Origin: Psychrobacter sp. M13
Lineage (GTDB): Bacteria > Pseudomonadota > Gammaproteobacteria > Pseudomonadales > Moraxellaceae
DNA: 64,000 bases
Assembly (NCBI RefSeq): GCF_030718935.1
Contig: NZ_CP132194.1
Coordinates: 1,302,001 to 1,366,000, forward strand
Direction: 5' to 3'
Part shown: piece by piece, positions 54,224 through 63,160 of the stretch
Numbering within the stretch: the stretch's first letter is position 1
Layout of the letters: the number at the start of each line of letters is the position of its first letter
Position numbers and translations under genes: made by a program
Notes under the pieces: model-generated
Database searches by the model: none
Told to the model about the DNA's origin: nothing
Seen by the model: the letters and a program-made list of their open reading frames with translations, nothing else

Positions 54224-54260
54224 AAAAAGGCAGGTTACTATTAAGGTAATCTGCCTTTTT
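54224..54260. terminator. Terminator after argF (bidirectional form)
   Basis: AAAAAGGCAGGTTACT and AGGTAATCTGCCTTTTT form a stem with one bulge and a short loop, with A and T runs on the two arms. Confidence 0.85.
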
Positions 54261-54296
54261 ACTATTCACAATAATACAAGTCACAATAATACAAGT

Positions 54297-55217
54297 CTAA
54301 GCCAGCTTAATTTTATCCTTTAATAAAAACTCCATCAATGCCTTTTGAGCATGCAGGCGGTTTTCCGCTTCATCCCAAACCACTGAGCGTGGATCATCGA
54401 GCATATCGTGGGAGATCTCTTCTCCGCGATGGGCAGGCAAGCAGTGCATAAACACGACATCAGGATCGGCTCTGTCTAATAACGATGGGGTCACTTGATA
54501 AGGTGCAAAACGACGGGCGCGGGTATTTTGCTCAGACTCTTGACCCATGCTTGCCCAAACGTCAGTGACAATTAAATTAGAGTCTTTTGCAGCATCTTGC
54601 ACATTGGGCACTAAGCTCACGCAATGCGCGAAACGCTTCATTAGTGCCGCATCAGGCTCAAACCCGTAGGGCGCAGCTACTCGTAGCTCAAAGCCAAACT
54701 GGTGTGCTGCTTGCATAAAGGAGGCGCACATATTATTGCCATCACCAACCCAAGTGACGGTTTTATTTTCGATACTGCCACGATGTTCATAATAAGTTTG
54801 CATATCAGCGAGTAGCTGACAGGGATGAAAATCATCCGTTAGCGCGTTGATAATAGGAACACTTGAATACTCAGCAAAGGTTTCTACCTTTTCATGCCCA
54901 AAGGTGCGGATCATAATAATATCAACCATGCTAGATATGACGCGAGCTGAGTCTTCTAATGGCTCACCGCGACCGAGCTGAGTATCATTAGGCGATAAGA
55001 ATATCGCGCTACCGCCGAACTGACCCATGCCCGTCTCAAAGGAGATGCGGGTACGCGTAGAGGATTTCTCAAATATCATCCCCAGCGTACGCCCAACAAA
55101 AGGCTGATAAACCTCGCCAGCGTGTTGCATTTTACGTAGTACGCTGGCTCGTTTGATTAGGTCTTCTAGTTCTTTTTTACTCAAATCAGATAAAGTCAAA
55201 AAATGGCGCAAGCTCAT
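54297..55217 (-). CDS. argF: Ornithine carbamoyltransferase, anabolic
   Basis: Transfers carbamoyl from carbamoyl phosphate to ornithine to give citrulline in arginine synthesis. It has the carbamoyl-phosphate motif [20 protein letters not shown] (about residues 54-73; STRTR), then [15 protein letters not shown] and [16 protein letters not shown] (HCLP). The 306-residue length is typical of the anabolic ArgF group. No other arg genes are next to it. No ARG box was looked for beyond inspection of the upstream AT-rich gap. Confidence 0.96.
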   Translation of the reverse strand: MSLRHFLTLSDLSKKELEDLIKRASVLRKMQHAGEVYQPFVGRTLGMIFEKSSTRTRISFETGMGQFGGSAIFLSPNDTQLGRGEPLEDSARVISSMVDIIMIRTFGHEKVETFAEYSSVPIINALTDDFHPCQLLADMQTYYEHRGSIENKTVTWVGDGNNMCASFMQAAHQFGFELRVAAPYGFEPDAALMKRFAHCVSLVPNVQDAAKDSNLIVTDVWASMGQESEQNTRARRFAPYQVTPSLLDRADPDVVFMHCLPAHRGEEISHDMLDDPRSVVWDEAENRLHAQKALMEFLLKDKIKLA

Positions 55218-55346
55218 AGCAATCCTAGCAGTCGAACAGAGTCAGTGAAAATAGACGTTATCATACTTAATGATTTAAACATCCTAATAACAAACTTTTA
55301 GTATAGCCTAATTAATTTCAATGTAAACGCCCAATTTTATAGCGAT

Positions 55347-56465
55347 TTACGGTTCAATATGAACAGCTCGTTTTGGACGAGTACTAAGTCTACACAGCAG
55401 CTCATAACCAATAGTACCTGCGTATGTGGCTACTTCATCAACATGTGGCGCATCTCCCCAAAGGCGTACTTCACTGTCCAAAGTAATATGACTAGCAGCA
55501 CTGATATCTATGGCAATCATATCCATAGCGACGCGACCTCGAATAGGGCAGCGCTGGCTTTGTGCGGTTTTACTATCTATCACGCAAACATAAGCGTCAG
55601 CGCTCACTACTCTTGGATAGCCATCGCCATAGCCAATACTGACTAGCGCGGTTTGAGTATCCTCTGTGGCGAACCAACGACTGCCATAACCTATTGAGTC
55701 GCCCGCTTTGACAGTTTGTATGGCCATAATACGGGCACTAAAATCCATAGCAGGTTGTAAATCTAGCTCAGCAGCGCATTTATGAGTGACAGGAGAGCTA
55801 CCATAAAGCATGATACCTGGACGTACCCAATCGTGATGATGCTCAGGGAAATTAACTAATCCTGCTGAGTTGCATAACGAGCCTTGGATATCGGCATCAA
55901 TGGCCTGCTGTAATACTTTTAATATTTTATTAAAGCGCTGTATTTGCACTGTATTTAATGGATGCTCAAAATCATCCGCATTCGCAAAATGAGTGGTCAA
56001 AATCAGCTGATAGCCTGCGTCAGATAGCTGTTGTGCGGCATCAATGACAGTATCATCGTCAAAACCTAGGCGATTCATACCTGTGTTATATTTTAGCCAT
56101 ACGGTGCGCGTTGGGCTATCATCTTTAGGTATATTATCCAGCGCCCAATTAAGCTGGGGTAGATGATGAATCACACAACTGCAATCATGATCAATCGCTT
56201 GTTGCCACTCTCCAGCGCTAAATACACCCTCAACTAAGCCAATAGCTTTTTGCCAACCTAGATCTCTCGCCTCTAGCGCTTCTGTAAAGCTTGCTACGCC
56301 GATACCATCGGCTTGTTGTAAGGCGGGCAAGACAACTTTGATGCCATGACCATAAGCGTTGGCTTTTACCATGGCAAGCACTTTAGAGTTCGGTGCGCGT
56401 TTTTTGACTTGTAGTAAGTTATGAGTGAGGGCAGCGGGCTTGATGGTTACGGTAGCAGTACGCAT
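55347..56465 (-). CDS. alr: Alanine racemase
   Basis: PLP enzyme supplying D-alanine for peptidoglycan. PLP lysine is in VLAMVKANAYGHGI (about residue 33), and the catalytic tyrosine in KAGDSIGYGSRW; substrate and hinge motifs VWLKYNTGMNRLGF and VRPGIMLYGSSP are in place. Start at the ATG at 56465 (MRTATVTIKP), with AAGAAGA upstream; the frame is open 15 codons more. The product is 372 residues. It lies 134 bases downstream of dnaB on the same strand, the common dnaB-alr order. Confidence 0.96.
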   Translation of the reverse strand: MRTATVTIKPAALTHNLLQVKKRAPNSKVLAMVKANAYGHGIKVVLPALQQADGIGVASFTEALEARDLGWQKAIGLVEGVFSAGEWQQAIDHDCSCVIHHLPQLNWALDNIPKDDSPTRTVWLKYNTGMNRLGFDDDTVIDAAQQLSDAGYQLILTTHFANADDFEHPLNTVQIQRFNKILKVLQQAIDADIQGSLCNSAGLVNFPEHHHDWVRPGIMLYGSSPVTHKCAAELDLQPAMDFSARIMAIQTVKAGDSIGYGSRWFATEDTQTALVSIGYGDGYPRVVSADAYVCVIDSKTAQSQRCPIRGRVAMDMIAIDISAASHITLDSEVRLWGDAPHVDEVATYAGTIGYELLCRLSTRPKRAVHIEP

Positions 56466-56599
56466 AGTAGTCTTCTTATATAACGATATTTTTAAGCTAT
56501 TAATAGTCAAAGCTATGGTTAATCCTAGCGATTTACTATTAACAGCGGCTGAAGATGAGCGTTTAAGAGTTTTGTTGATAATTAATAAGCTATTAAGCG

Positions 56600-58000
56600 C
56601 TATTCATCATCAAAATTGACGCCTTGATAGTATTCAGGGGTCAAGTTAGTAAAGCGCGTATATTGACCTTCAAAGGCCAAGCGTAGCGTACCGATAGGGC
56701 CATTACGCTGCTTACCAATGATGACTTCGGCCACGCCTTTATGATCAGTATTCTCGTTATAAACTTCATCACGATAGATAAACATGATCAAATCAGCATC
56801 CTGCTCAATAGCACCAGATTCGCGTAGATCTGACATAATAGGGCGCTTATTAGGACGGTTCTCAAGGCTACGGTTAAGCTGAGATAAGGCAATAACGGGA
56901 CACTCAAGCTCACGCGCCAAAGCCTTTAGACTACGGGAAATCTCTGATATCTCACCGACACGGTTACCGTCCAGATTCGGCACTTTCATCAACTGCAAGT
57001 AATCGACAATGATAGCGCCCAGTTTGCCGTCATGATTTTTGGCGATACGACGACAGCGTGAGCGCAGCTCTGAGGGCGGCAGGGCAGTGCTATCATCGAT
57101 ATAGAGATGCTTAGATTGTAAATGCTGAATAGCGTTCATCATCTTTGCCCACTCATCCTCGTTCATCTGACCTGAACGCAGATGAGTCTGATTGATAGCG
57201 CCCCAAGAGGATAGCAGACGCATAACGATAGACTCAGCAGGCATCTCCATAGAGAATACGACGACAGGCAGATTTTCATTAAATAAGACGCCCTCTGCTA
57301 AGTTCATTGCAAAAGTGGTCTTACCCATAGAAGGACGCGCGGCAACAATGACTAGATCGCCTGCTTGCAGACCTTGGGTTTTATTGTTCAGCTCCGTAAA
57401 AGGCGTTTGCAGACCGATCATGCCATCAGGATTGGATTTGAGCTCTTGAATCTTGTCAATGACGTTGGTCAATACCGAAGTGATGCCAACAGGGCCGCGC
57501 TGCTCAGCGCGTTTATTGTGCTGCTCATTAATACTAAAGATAGTCGCCTCAACACTATCCAAGATATCGCTTACCGACTGATCTTTTGGATTATAGGCAA
57601 GGCTCAACATCTCATTACCCGTAGTAATCAATTGGCGTAGAGTCGACAGCTCACGCACGCGTTGGGCATAGGCAGTCAAGTTAAATAACGTCGCTGGGCT
57701 TTGACTTAAGATATCTGCTAGATAACTATCACCGCCGGCGTTTTTGAGTAGCTTTTGCGCCTCCAGCCAATCGTGCACCATCACCGTATCATAAGGCTCA
57801 TTGACCGCTGCCAGATGCGCAATCGCTGCAAAAATATGCTGATGGCGTCCCGCATAAAAGTCATCTTTGCTGACGATATCGGCAATTTTGTCATACGCCT
57901 CTTCGATACTCATAAGTGAGGCTAACAGTGCCTTTTCAATATCAATGTTGTGTGGCGGTTGTTGATTGAGTAAGTCATCTTTTTTATCAGTATCTGCCAT
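56600..58000 (-). CDS. dnaB: Replicative DNA helicase DnaB
   Basis: Hexameric helicase that unwinds DNA at the replication fork. The N-terminal domain has PPHNIDIEKALLASLM (about residues 15-30) and a helical linker; the RecA-like domain has Walker A VIVAARPSMGKTTFAMNLAEG (about residue 218), VFSMEMPAESIVMRLL, Walker B region AIIVDYLQLM, and SRSLKALARELECPVIALSQLNR. The 466-residue length is usual. alr follows, and pdxA is divergent. Confidence 0.97.
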   Translation of the reverse strand: MADTDKKDDLLNQQPPHNIDIEKALLASLMSIEEAYDKIADIVSKDDFYAGRHQHIFAAIAHLAAVNEPYDTVMVHDWLEAQKLLKNAGGDSYLADILSQSPATLFNLTAYAQRVRELSTLRQLITTGNEMLSLAYNPKDQSVSDILDSVEATIFSINEQHNKRAEQRGPVGITSVLTNVIDKIQELKSNPDGMIGLQTPFTELNNKTQGLQAGDLVIVAARPSMGKTTFAMNLAEGVLFNENLPVVVFSMEMPAESIVMRLLSSWGAINQTHLRSGQMNEDEWAKMMNAIQHLQSKHLYIDDSTALPPSELRSRCRRIAKNHDGKLGAIIVDYLQLMKVPNLDGNRVGEISEISRSLKALARELECPVIALSQLNRSLENRPNKRPIMSDLRESGAIEQDADLIMFIYRDEVYNENTDHKGVAEVIIGKQRNGPIGTLRLAFEGQYTRFTNLTPEYYQGVNFDDE

Positions 58001-58316
58001 AAGTGTCTAGTTATTCTCTTTATCAATACACAAGTTCAGTATTTGTAGCGCTGTCACACTAGCTTTTTTTAGGTTATTGGCTCAAAAAATCTATAAGACA
58101 GTCCTACCAAAACGCGTCTAAATTTTGCTTAATTGATGCTACAATCAAAAGCGAAAGCTTAACACATTATGGCATTTTAAGGACTGCTGATAGTTACTTT
58201 TGATAGTAACTTTTTAACAGCAACTTTATCTACATTGGCTAGTCGTCAATGGCGCCTACTCAAATCAGTTTAAAAATTAAAAGTACAATAATATTAATTT
58301 AAAATAAGGAATTTTT
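58001..58316. other. dnaB / pdxA divergent region
   Basis: 316 bases with no gene seen. It contains a tandem pair of 13-mers at 58188-58213 (see the repeat entry) and an AAGCG-rich stretch near 58150. A TACAAT box at 58139-58144 has no -35 and is weak. Confidence 0.4.
58188..58213. repeat. Tandem 13-bp repeat, also an inverted repeat
   Basis: TGATAGTTACTTT (58188-58200) is followed at once by TGATAGTAACTTT (58201-58213), differing in one base. The changed base makes AGTTAC and GTAACT inverse copies, giving a 6-bp hairpin before a run of Ts. Confidence 0.6.
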
Positions 58317-59393
58317 ATGCAAAAACTGCCACTATTATTGACGACGGGCGAGCCTGCTGGGATAGGAATGGATGTGGTGCTGTTATTGGCAAATGAGGAT
58401 AAGCTGCAAGGTTTTGATCGGCCTGTTTGGGTGACAGCAGATAGTCGAGCTATGCAGGCGCGTGCCGATGCTCTACTAAAAGCTGGCGTGCTTGCCACTG
58501 GTCCTAGTTGGCAGGTAGTAACCAGTGAAAACGAGTCTTTTATCGATGAACTCTCACAATTAAATACTGATGCTAGTAAAGATTTTATCTTAATCGATAT
58601 TGCCACCGCTGCACCAGTTGTTGCAGGTCAAATTGATATCAATAACGCGGCTATGGTTGCGCAGCAACTAGAAGTAGCGCATCAACTAGCGATTAATAAT
58701 GCAGTAGCGGCTATTGTCACTGGCCCCTTGCAAAAGTCTGCGCTAATTGATGCCGATATCAAATTGCTCGATGGTACGATGTTTAGCGGGCATACTGAGT
58801 TTTTTATGCAGCAAAGTAATCGTGATAAAGTCGTTATGATGCTCGCTAATCCATCTATGAAAGTCGCTCTAGTTACGACTCATTTGGCGCTCAAAGATAT
58901 CCCTGCTGCTATTACCAAAGACAATGTACGTCAAACGGTACAAATCGTCCTTGATGATATGCATTCAAAGTTCGGCATGGCTGATCCGCGCATTCTAGTT
59001 TGTGGTCTCAATCCACATGCAGGCGAGGGTGGACATTTGGGCATGGAGGAGATCGAAATTATCAATCCTGTCTTGCAAGAGTTCATTGATAAAGGCGTCA
59101 ATATCTCGGAGGCCATGCCAGCCGATACTTTATTTACCCCAAGACATTTAGCAGACTGTGATGCGGTTATCGCCATGTTCCATGATCAAGGACTGCCTGT
59201 GCTTAAATCACATGGATTTGGTGATACGGTTAATCTAACCTTAGGGCTACCTTATATTCGTACCTCAGTCGATCATGGTACAGCTCTTGATTTGGCAGGT
59301 CGCACGGGTACTAGCTCTACTAGTCTTCATCAGGCTCTAGTGATGGCGGATGATATGGCAAATAAAGCACTTGTTAATAGACCTCTTGCATAA
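58317..59393 (+). CDS. pdxA: 4-hydroxythreonine-4-phosphate dehydrogenase
   Basis: NAD-dependent enzyme of pyridoxal 5'-phosphate synthesis. It has LLTTGEPAGIGMDVVL at the start, AIVTGPLQKSALIDADIKLLDG (about residues 138-159), SGHTEFF with a metal histidine, LNPHAGEGGHLG, and the late HDQGLPVLKSHGFGDTVNLTLGLPYIRTS and VDHGTALDLAG. The 358 residues are slightly above E. coli PdxA (329). In most gammaproteobacteria rsmA follows directly; here an AT-rich ~1.9-kb stretch intervenes. Confidence 0.96.
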   Translation: MQKLPLLLTTGEPAGIGMDVVLLLANEDKLQGFDRPVWVTADSRAMQARADALLKAGVLATGPSWQVVTSENESFIDELSQLNTDASKDFILIDIATAAPVVAGQIDINNAAMVAQQLEVAHQLAINNAVAAIVTGPLQKSALIDADIKLLDGTMFSGHTEFFMQQSNRDKVVMMLANPSMKVALVTTHLALKDIPAAITKDNVRQTVQIVLDDMHSKFGMADPRILVCGLNPHAGEGGHLGMEEIEIINPVLQEFIDKGVNISEAMPADTLFTPRHLADCDAVIAMFHDQGLPVLKSHGFGDTVNLTLGLPYIRTSVDHGTALDLAGRTGTSSTSLHQALVMADDMANKALVNRPLA

Positions 59394-59460
59394 GTCGATG
59401 CCTTAGCGAGATTTGTCATGCAGTAGTAGGGAACATTGGCATCAGCAATGCCTACTTATA

Positions 59461-59630
59461 AACCATCAAATATGCCCTGATATAAGTGGTTCCGTTATAC
59501 CAGTCTGTTTTAAGTGGTTAGTTAATGGATTTTAAGAGCGAAATAATAGGTTCCGTTGGGGTATAGTCAAAGTTTCTTACTATTTATTTTGATGAGTTAA
59601 ACCCAAAATATATGCCTTGATTTAAACATA
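59461..59630. repeat. Imperfect repeats downstream of pdxA
   Basis: GGTTCCGTT occurs at 59488-59496 and 59549-59557. An ATCAAATATGCCCTGATATAA segment (around 59464-59484) recurs, degenerate, around 59600-59625 (AAATATATGCCTTGATTTAA). They may be remnants of a repeated element at the left edge of the orphan region. Confidence 0.35.
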
Positions 59631-59652
59631 ATCAATTAGCCGACGTAGTAAC

Positions 59653-60108
59653 TTAGAGTTTGAGTTGTGAACTTTTCAAGAGGACTATTTTCATTTCTAT
59701 TTTTTCGCATTCAAGAACTATTTCTGTATCACCTAATAAAAATAGTGAATGTATAATATTATTATCAGGCGTTACGTCTACTTCATGTGCCATTATGGTC
59801 ATTGGCAATATTTGACAATTAATGTCAACATTTATAATATCAGAATAGATGATTTCTATTAAATCTTTGCCATATCTTTGCTCAATCTTCAATGATATCC
59901 TATCATTTTCTAAATCATAATAAATCGACTTGATTATGCCTTTATTAAGCGTCTTCTCTATATCGTCTATTCCATTTAAATCACTTGATAAAATCGGGCT
60001 TAAATCTTTCCTGCTTTTAAGTATCTCAGGTACTACTTCATTATAGTAGTACGTAAAATCCCAAGTATGGTCTCCACGAGAATTTACAAAGTGTTTGATA
60101 TGTTTCAT
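59653..60108 (-). CDS. Hypothetical protein (AT-rich orphan, 151 residues)
   Basis: Not recognised. Hydrophilic soluble protein, with an N-terminal WDFTYYYNEVVPEIL and then alternating strands (GIIKSIYYDLENDRISLKIEQ). No signal peptide or membrane helix. It is AT-rich compared with its neighbours. Size, acidity and AT bias resemble immunity proteins of contact-dependent or polymorphic toxin systems, but no toxin is visible nearby. The start at the ATG at 60108 has AGGAC about six bases upstream on the minus strand. Confidence 0.55.
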   Translation of the reverse strand: MKHIKHFVNSRGDHTWDFTYYYNEVVPEILKSRKDLSPILSSDLNGIDDIEKTLNKGIIKSIYYDLENDRISLKIEQRYGKDLIEIIYSDIINVDINCQILPMTIMAHEVDVTPDNNIIHSLFLLGDTEIVLECEKIEMKIVLLKSSQLKL

Positions 60109-60464
60109 TATAACTGTCCTTACATCTGACCTTACCGTTAATCTCGTAGGAATTAACTTGGGAAATTTTAATCATACAGTTCGATGCCTGTATAGCGCAC
60201 CGATTACTATTTATAGGCAATTCTAGTCGATAATGGTAGTTGAGAATAGCACTGCCCAAAACTGAGCGTTAAGAAGTTCACACCCTAGCCAATAGGTATT
60301 GTAAAATTTAACACACCCACAGAGCGTAATTATCAGTAAAAAAGGTCGATTGTTCTCATAACAGACGTCATGAAACATGGGACATTTAACTTTTAATTCT
60401 CTAAACAATTTCAACTGATGTAGAATACTGACTTATACATTTATTCATTTTCTAGAGGGTTATT
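60109..60464. other. Intergenic stretch within the orphan region
   Basis: 356 AT-rich bases. Short open frames on the minus strand (for example 60223-60414) have no ribosome site and odd composition and are not called. Nothing recognisable. Confidence 0.35.
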
Positions 60465-60803
60465 TTGAATTACTTATTTAGTGAGAAGGTTTTAATTGGA
60501 CTAATATGTTGGTCAATCTTAAATACCACTGCAACGGCTGAGTCATATGAGTATGAAACGGTAGGTGATACCTTCTATCAGTTCGCTTTAGTGTGTGAGG
60601 CTCAGGGAGGAACAGCACACCTTCTAGATCCAGATAATTTTTCTAATTGGCAACTCTATACATCATCTGCTTTATATGCCGAAATCCAATATCTAAGAAA
60701 TATATCGGATATAAGCTCACTTCCTTCAGATGAAGAGTTAAAAGCTACTAGAGTCGACAGAATTAAAGAGCAAGTTGATAGAGGCCTTGTAGTCTGCAAG
60801 TAG
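60465..60803 (+). CDS. Hypothetical small exported protein
   Basis: 112 residues from a TTG start with AGAGGG about seven bases upstream. The N-terminus (VLIGLICWSILNTTATAES) looks like a signal peptide with cleavage near residue 25. The mature part is about 87 residues, with two cysteines (one at LVCEAQ, one next to the last residue, VVCK) that may pair in the periplasm. No family is recognised. Strongly AT-biased relative to rsmA. Confidence 0.55.
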   Translation: MNYLFSEKVLIGLICWSILNTTATAESYEYETVGDTFYQFALVCEAQGGTAHLLDPDNFSNWQLYTSSALYAEIQYLRNISDISSLPSDEELKATRVDRIKEQVDRGLVVCK

Positions 60804-61029
60804 ATAAAACATCACCTTACAATTCTATTGAAGATCATTTATTAAGCTCATTCTCTTTAGTCTTTCAATATTCTCATAACCTAACTCACTTCCTGCACTA
60901 CAAGCCATTTAATATAAGACCAGTAGCAGGTGATAGATATACAGCTAAATTTTGGGCGCAAGAAATAGGGCTAAAAACATGGCGGTACGTGAGGATATAA
61001 AATCTGTTGAAAATGAGCTTAATAAATAG
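60785..61029 (+). pseudogene. Possible decayed gene fragment
   Basis: An open frame without a usable start (60782-61000) ends in KPFNIRPVAGDRYTAKFWAQ and TWRYVRI. A second frame (ATG at 60979 to TAG at 61029) continues VREDIKSVENELNK. A single frameshift near 60990 would join them into one C-terminal segment. This looks like the remnant of a larger gene, but the parent is not identified. Confidence 0.3.
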
Positions 61030-61288
61030 CAAATTTATGAAATTATTTTTTTATAATTCAGCACGACAATCTACGTCATTGTTCCTAAAAAAACATGATC
61101 GTAGATAACTTGAGAACGAAAAAAGCAATTGTATCGATCGCGCTAAAGCATCGATAGCCTATCGATAATAATATTTCAAAAATACAGCTCAATTACGAGC
61201 TGTGCTATAATTTGACATCAAAAATTGCTAAGTTTTTTAACGTCAATTAGCACCAAAACCATTTTATTATCTTAAGTAAGAATCCTTT
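60804..61288. other. Region between the orphan exported gene and rsmA
   Basis: 485 bases. The first ~225 hold the possible gene remnant. The last ~140 hold a 17-bp palindrome ATCGATAG-C-CTATCGAT (61150-61166), the inverted repeat CAGCTC/GAGCTG (61185-61202) and the rsmA -10. Confidence 0.45.
61185..61211 (+). promoter_or_regulatory. rsmA promoter with overlapping inverted repeat
   Basis: TGcTATAAT (61203-61211) is an extended -10. CAGCTC-AATTAC-GAGCTG (61185-61202) lies directly upstream, in the spacer, a position suited to a repressor or activator. No -35 is clear. Confidence 0.5.
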
Positions 61289-62158
61289 ATGTCTAAACCT
61301 ACATTCGATACTGAGTCACTTACCAATAGCTTGCGTACTGCCAAGCACCAGCCGCGTAAGCGCTTTGGGCAAAACTTCTTACATGATGGCAGCGTTATCC
61401 GTGAGATCGTCAATAGCATACGCCTTGAGCGTGATGATAATTTAATTGAGATTGGTCCTGGTATGGGTGCGTTGACTGAGCCGCTATTAGCCGAGGTTGA
61501 CGCAATGACTGTAGTTGAGTTGGATCGTGACTTGGCGGATAGTTTACGGATTCGTATTGGCGCGAACAGCCATCCGAATTTCACTATTATCAAAGCCAAT
61601 GCTATGGATGTCGATTACCGTGAGCTATACAGCACTGATCGTGGCAAGCTGCGGGTCGTGGGTAACTTACCGTATAATATCTCGACGCCGATATTATTTC
61701 ACTTGCTAAGCTACGCTGATGTCATTGAAGACATGCATTTTATGCTCCAAAAAGAGGTGGTCGAGCGTATTACTGCTGAGGTTGGTAGCAAGATATATGG
61801 GCGTCTATCTGTCATTATGCAGTATCATTGCGATACCGATTATCTATTAACCGTGCCAAGAGGCGCGTTTAATCCACCGCCTAAAGTCACCAGCGCCGTG
61901 TTTCGTCTGACCCCACATGTGATTAAGCCTATAGTCGCCCAAGATGAGGACTATTTTGCTATTGTGGTGCGTGAGACTTTTAATCATCGCCGCAAAACTT
62001 TACGCGCTATCTTTAAAAAATCAACCTTACTACCAACGCTTAGCGAAGATGATTTTGCAGCTTGCAATATAGACCCACAAGCACGTCCAGAGACATTAAG
62101 CGTGAGTGACTTTGTGGCCTTGAGCAATCAGGCTAAGTCGGTCGAGATAGTAGAGTAA
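61289..62158 (+). CDS. rsmA: 16S rRNA (adenine(1518)-N(6)/adenine(1519)-N(6))-dimethyltransferase
   Basis: SAM enzyme that dimethylates two adjacent adenines near the 3' end of 16S rRNA (KsgA). It has [14 protein letters not shown] (about residues 24-37), [16 protein letters not shown] (motif I), [28 protein letters not shown] (motif IV, NLPY), and C-terminal [18 protein letters not shown] segments (here [18 protein letters not shown]). The 289-residue length is normal. apaG, which often lies between rsmA and apaH, is missing. Confidence 0.96.
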   Translation: MSKPTFDTESLTNSLRTAKHQPRKRFGQNFLHDGSVIREIVNSIRLERDDNLIEIGPGMGALTEPLLAEVDAMTVVELDRDLADSLRIRIGANSHPNFTIIKANAMDVDYRELYSTDRGKLRVVGNLPYNISTPILFHLLSYADVIEDMHFMLQKEVVERITAEVGSKIYGRLSVIMQYHCDTDYLLTVPRGAFNPPPKVTSAVFRLTPHVIKPIVAQDEDYFAIVVRETFNHRRKTLRAIFKKSTLLPTLSEDDFAACNIDPQARPETLSVSDFVALSNQAKSVEIVE

Positions 62159-62190
62159 TTTTAACTATAATAAATAATTTTTGAGGTTTT

Positions 62191-63027
62191 ATGAGTTTTC
62201 GCCATCAGTATGTCATTGGTGATTTGCAAGGTTGCTACGGCGCTTTTGAACAACTGCTTAAAACTTTAGACTTCGATCCCAAGCAAGATAAACTATGGTT
62301 TGCAGGTGACTTAGTCGCTCGCGGTGAGGACTCACTAAATACTTTACGCGATGTCAAAAAGTTATGTGAGAGTGGTGCCGCTGCCACAGTGCTTGGCAAT
62401 CATGATTTAAACTTGCTTGCGGTCTGGCTTGGTGCGACTAATATTAAGAAAAAGGATAAAACCGCGCCTATATTTGCCGCAGATGATTGCGATGAGCTAT
62501 TGAACTGGTTACGTTATCAGCCGATTTTGGCCTATCCTGATGCGCATACGGTACTTGTGCACGCAGGTATTCCGCCGCATTGGACTATTAAGCAAGCAGA
62601 GGGCTATGCCCAGCAATTACAAGCCCAGCTTCGAGGTAGTATCACGCAGCTCAAGCGCTTGTTGCCCAATCTTTATAGTAAGAGGGCGGACGAGTGGAAT
62701 GACGATATCCATGGCTATACTAAGATGCGTGCTATCGCCAATTACTTTACCCGTATGCGTTTATGTCAGCAGGATGGCATGCTGGAATTTAGCTTTACAG
62801 GGAGTCTTGATGAGCCGATGTTAAATGGCTATCTACCTTGGTTTGCTTGGCAAGTCCCGCGTGAGCGTAAGATACTGTTTGGACATTGGGCAGCGCTAAA
62901 AGGCAATGTCGATCTGCCTCATGCGCGTGCATTAGATGGTGGCTGCGTTTGGGGTAATGACCTATTAGCTTATCGGTTAATTGATGGACAAGTCATTAGA
63001 TCAAGCGCCCATTGTCCAAAATCGTAA
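62191..63027 (+). CDS. apaH: Diadenosine tetraphosphatase (symmetrical)
   Basis: Metallophosphoesterase that splits Ap4A to two ADP. It has YVIGDLQGCYGAFEQLL (GD-x-HG-like metal motif, about residues 8-24), LWFAGDLVARGEDSLNTLR, VLGNHDLNLLAVWLG (GNHD) and FGHWAALKGNV, with ALDGGCVWGNDL near the end. The 278-residue length fits. It follows rsmA by 32 bases and probably shares its transcript. A terminator lies after it, within the convergent gene. Confidence 0.96.
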   Translation: MSFRHQYVIGDLQGCYGAFEQLLKTLDFDPKQDKLWFAGDLVARGEDSLNTLRDVKKLCESGAAATVLGNHDLNLLAVWLGATNIKKKDKTAPIFAADDCDELLNWLRYQPILAYPDAHTVLVHAGIPPHWTIKQAEGYAQQLQAQLRGSITQLKRLLPNLYSKRADEWNDDIHGYTKMRAIANYFTRMRLCQQDGMLEFSFTGSLDEPMLNGYLPWFAWQVPRERKILFGHWAALKGNVDLPHARALDGGCVWGNDLLAYRLIDGQVIRSSAHCPKS

Positions 63028-63120
63028 CCGTTAGACAATGCTAGTGGCATCAGACTAGTTCTATTAAATTTTGTCCACATCGGATTCTGTTTGTACCAAA
63101 TTTTGTTAACAACGGTAGTG

Positions 63121-63160
63121 ACCGCCATAAACTTATCTAGGGTAGTTTAGGCGGTTTTTT
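63121..63160 (+). terminator. apaH terminator overlapping the 3' end of the convergent gene
   Basis: ACCGCC-A-TAAACT (63121-63133) pairs with AGTTTA-GGCGGT (63144-63155) with one bulged base, followed by six Ts. The 3' arm lies inside the last codons of the minus-strand gene that ends at 63137. Confidence 0.75.

Noticed and set aside
60223..60414. 63-codon minus-strand frame in the orphan region
   Set aside because: No ribosome site, odd Cys/aromatic composition and no recognisable pattern. Regarded as chance in AT-rich DNA.
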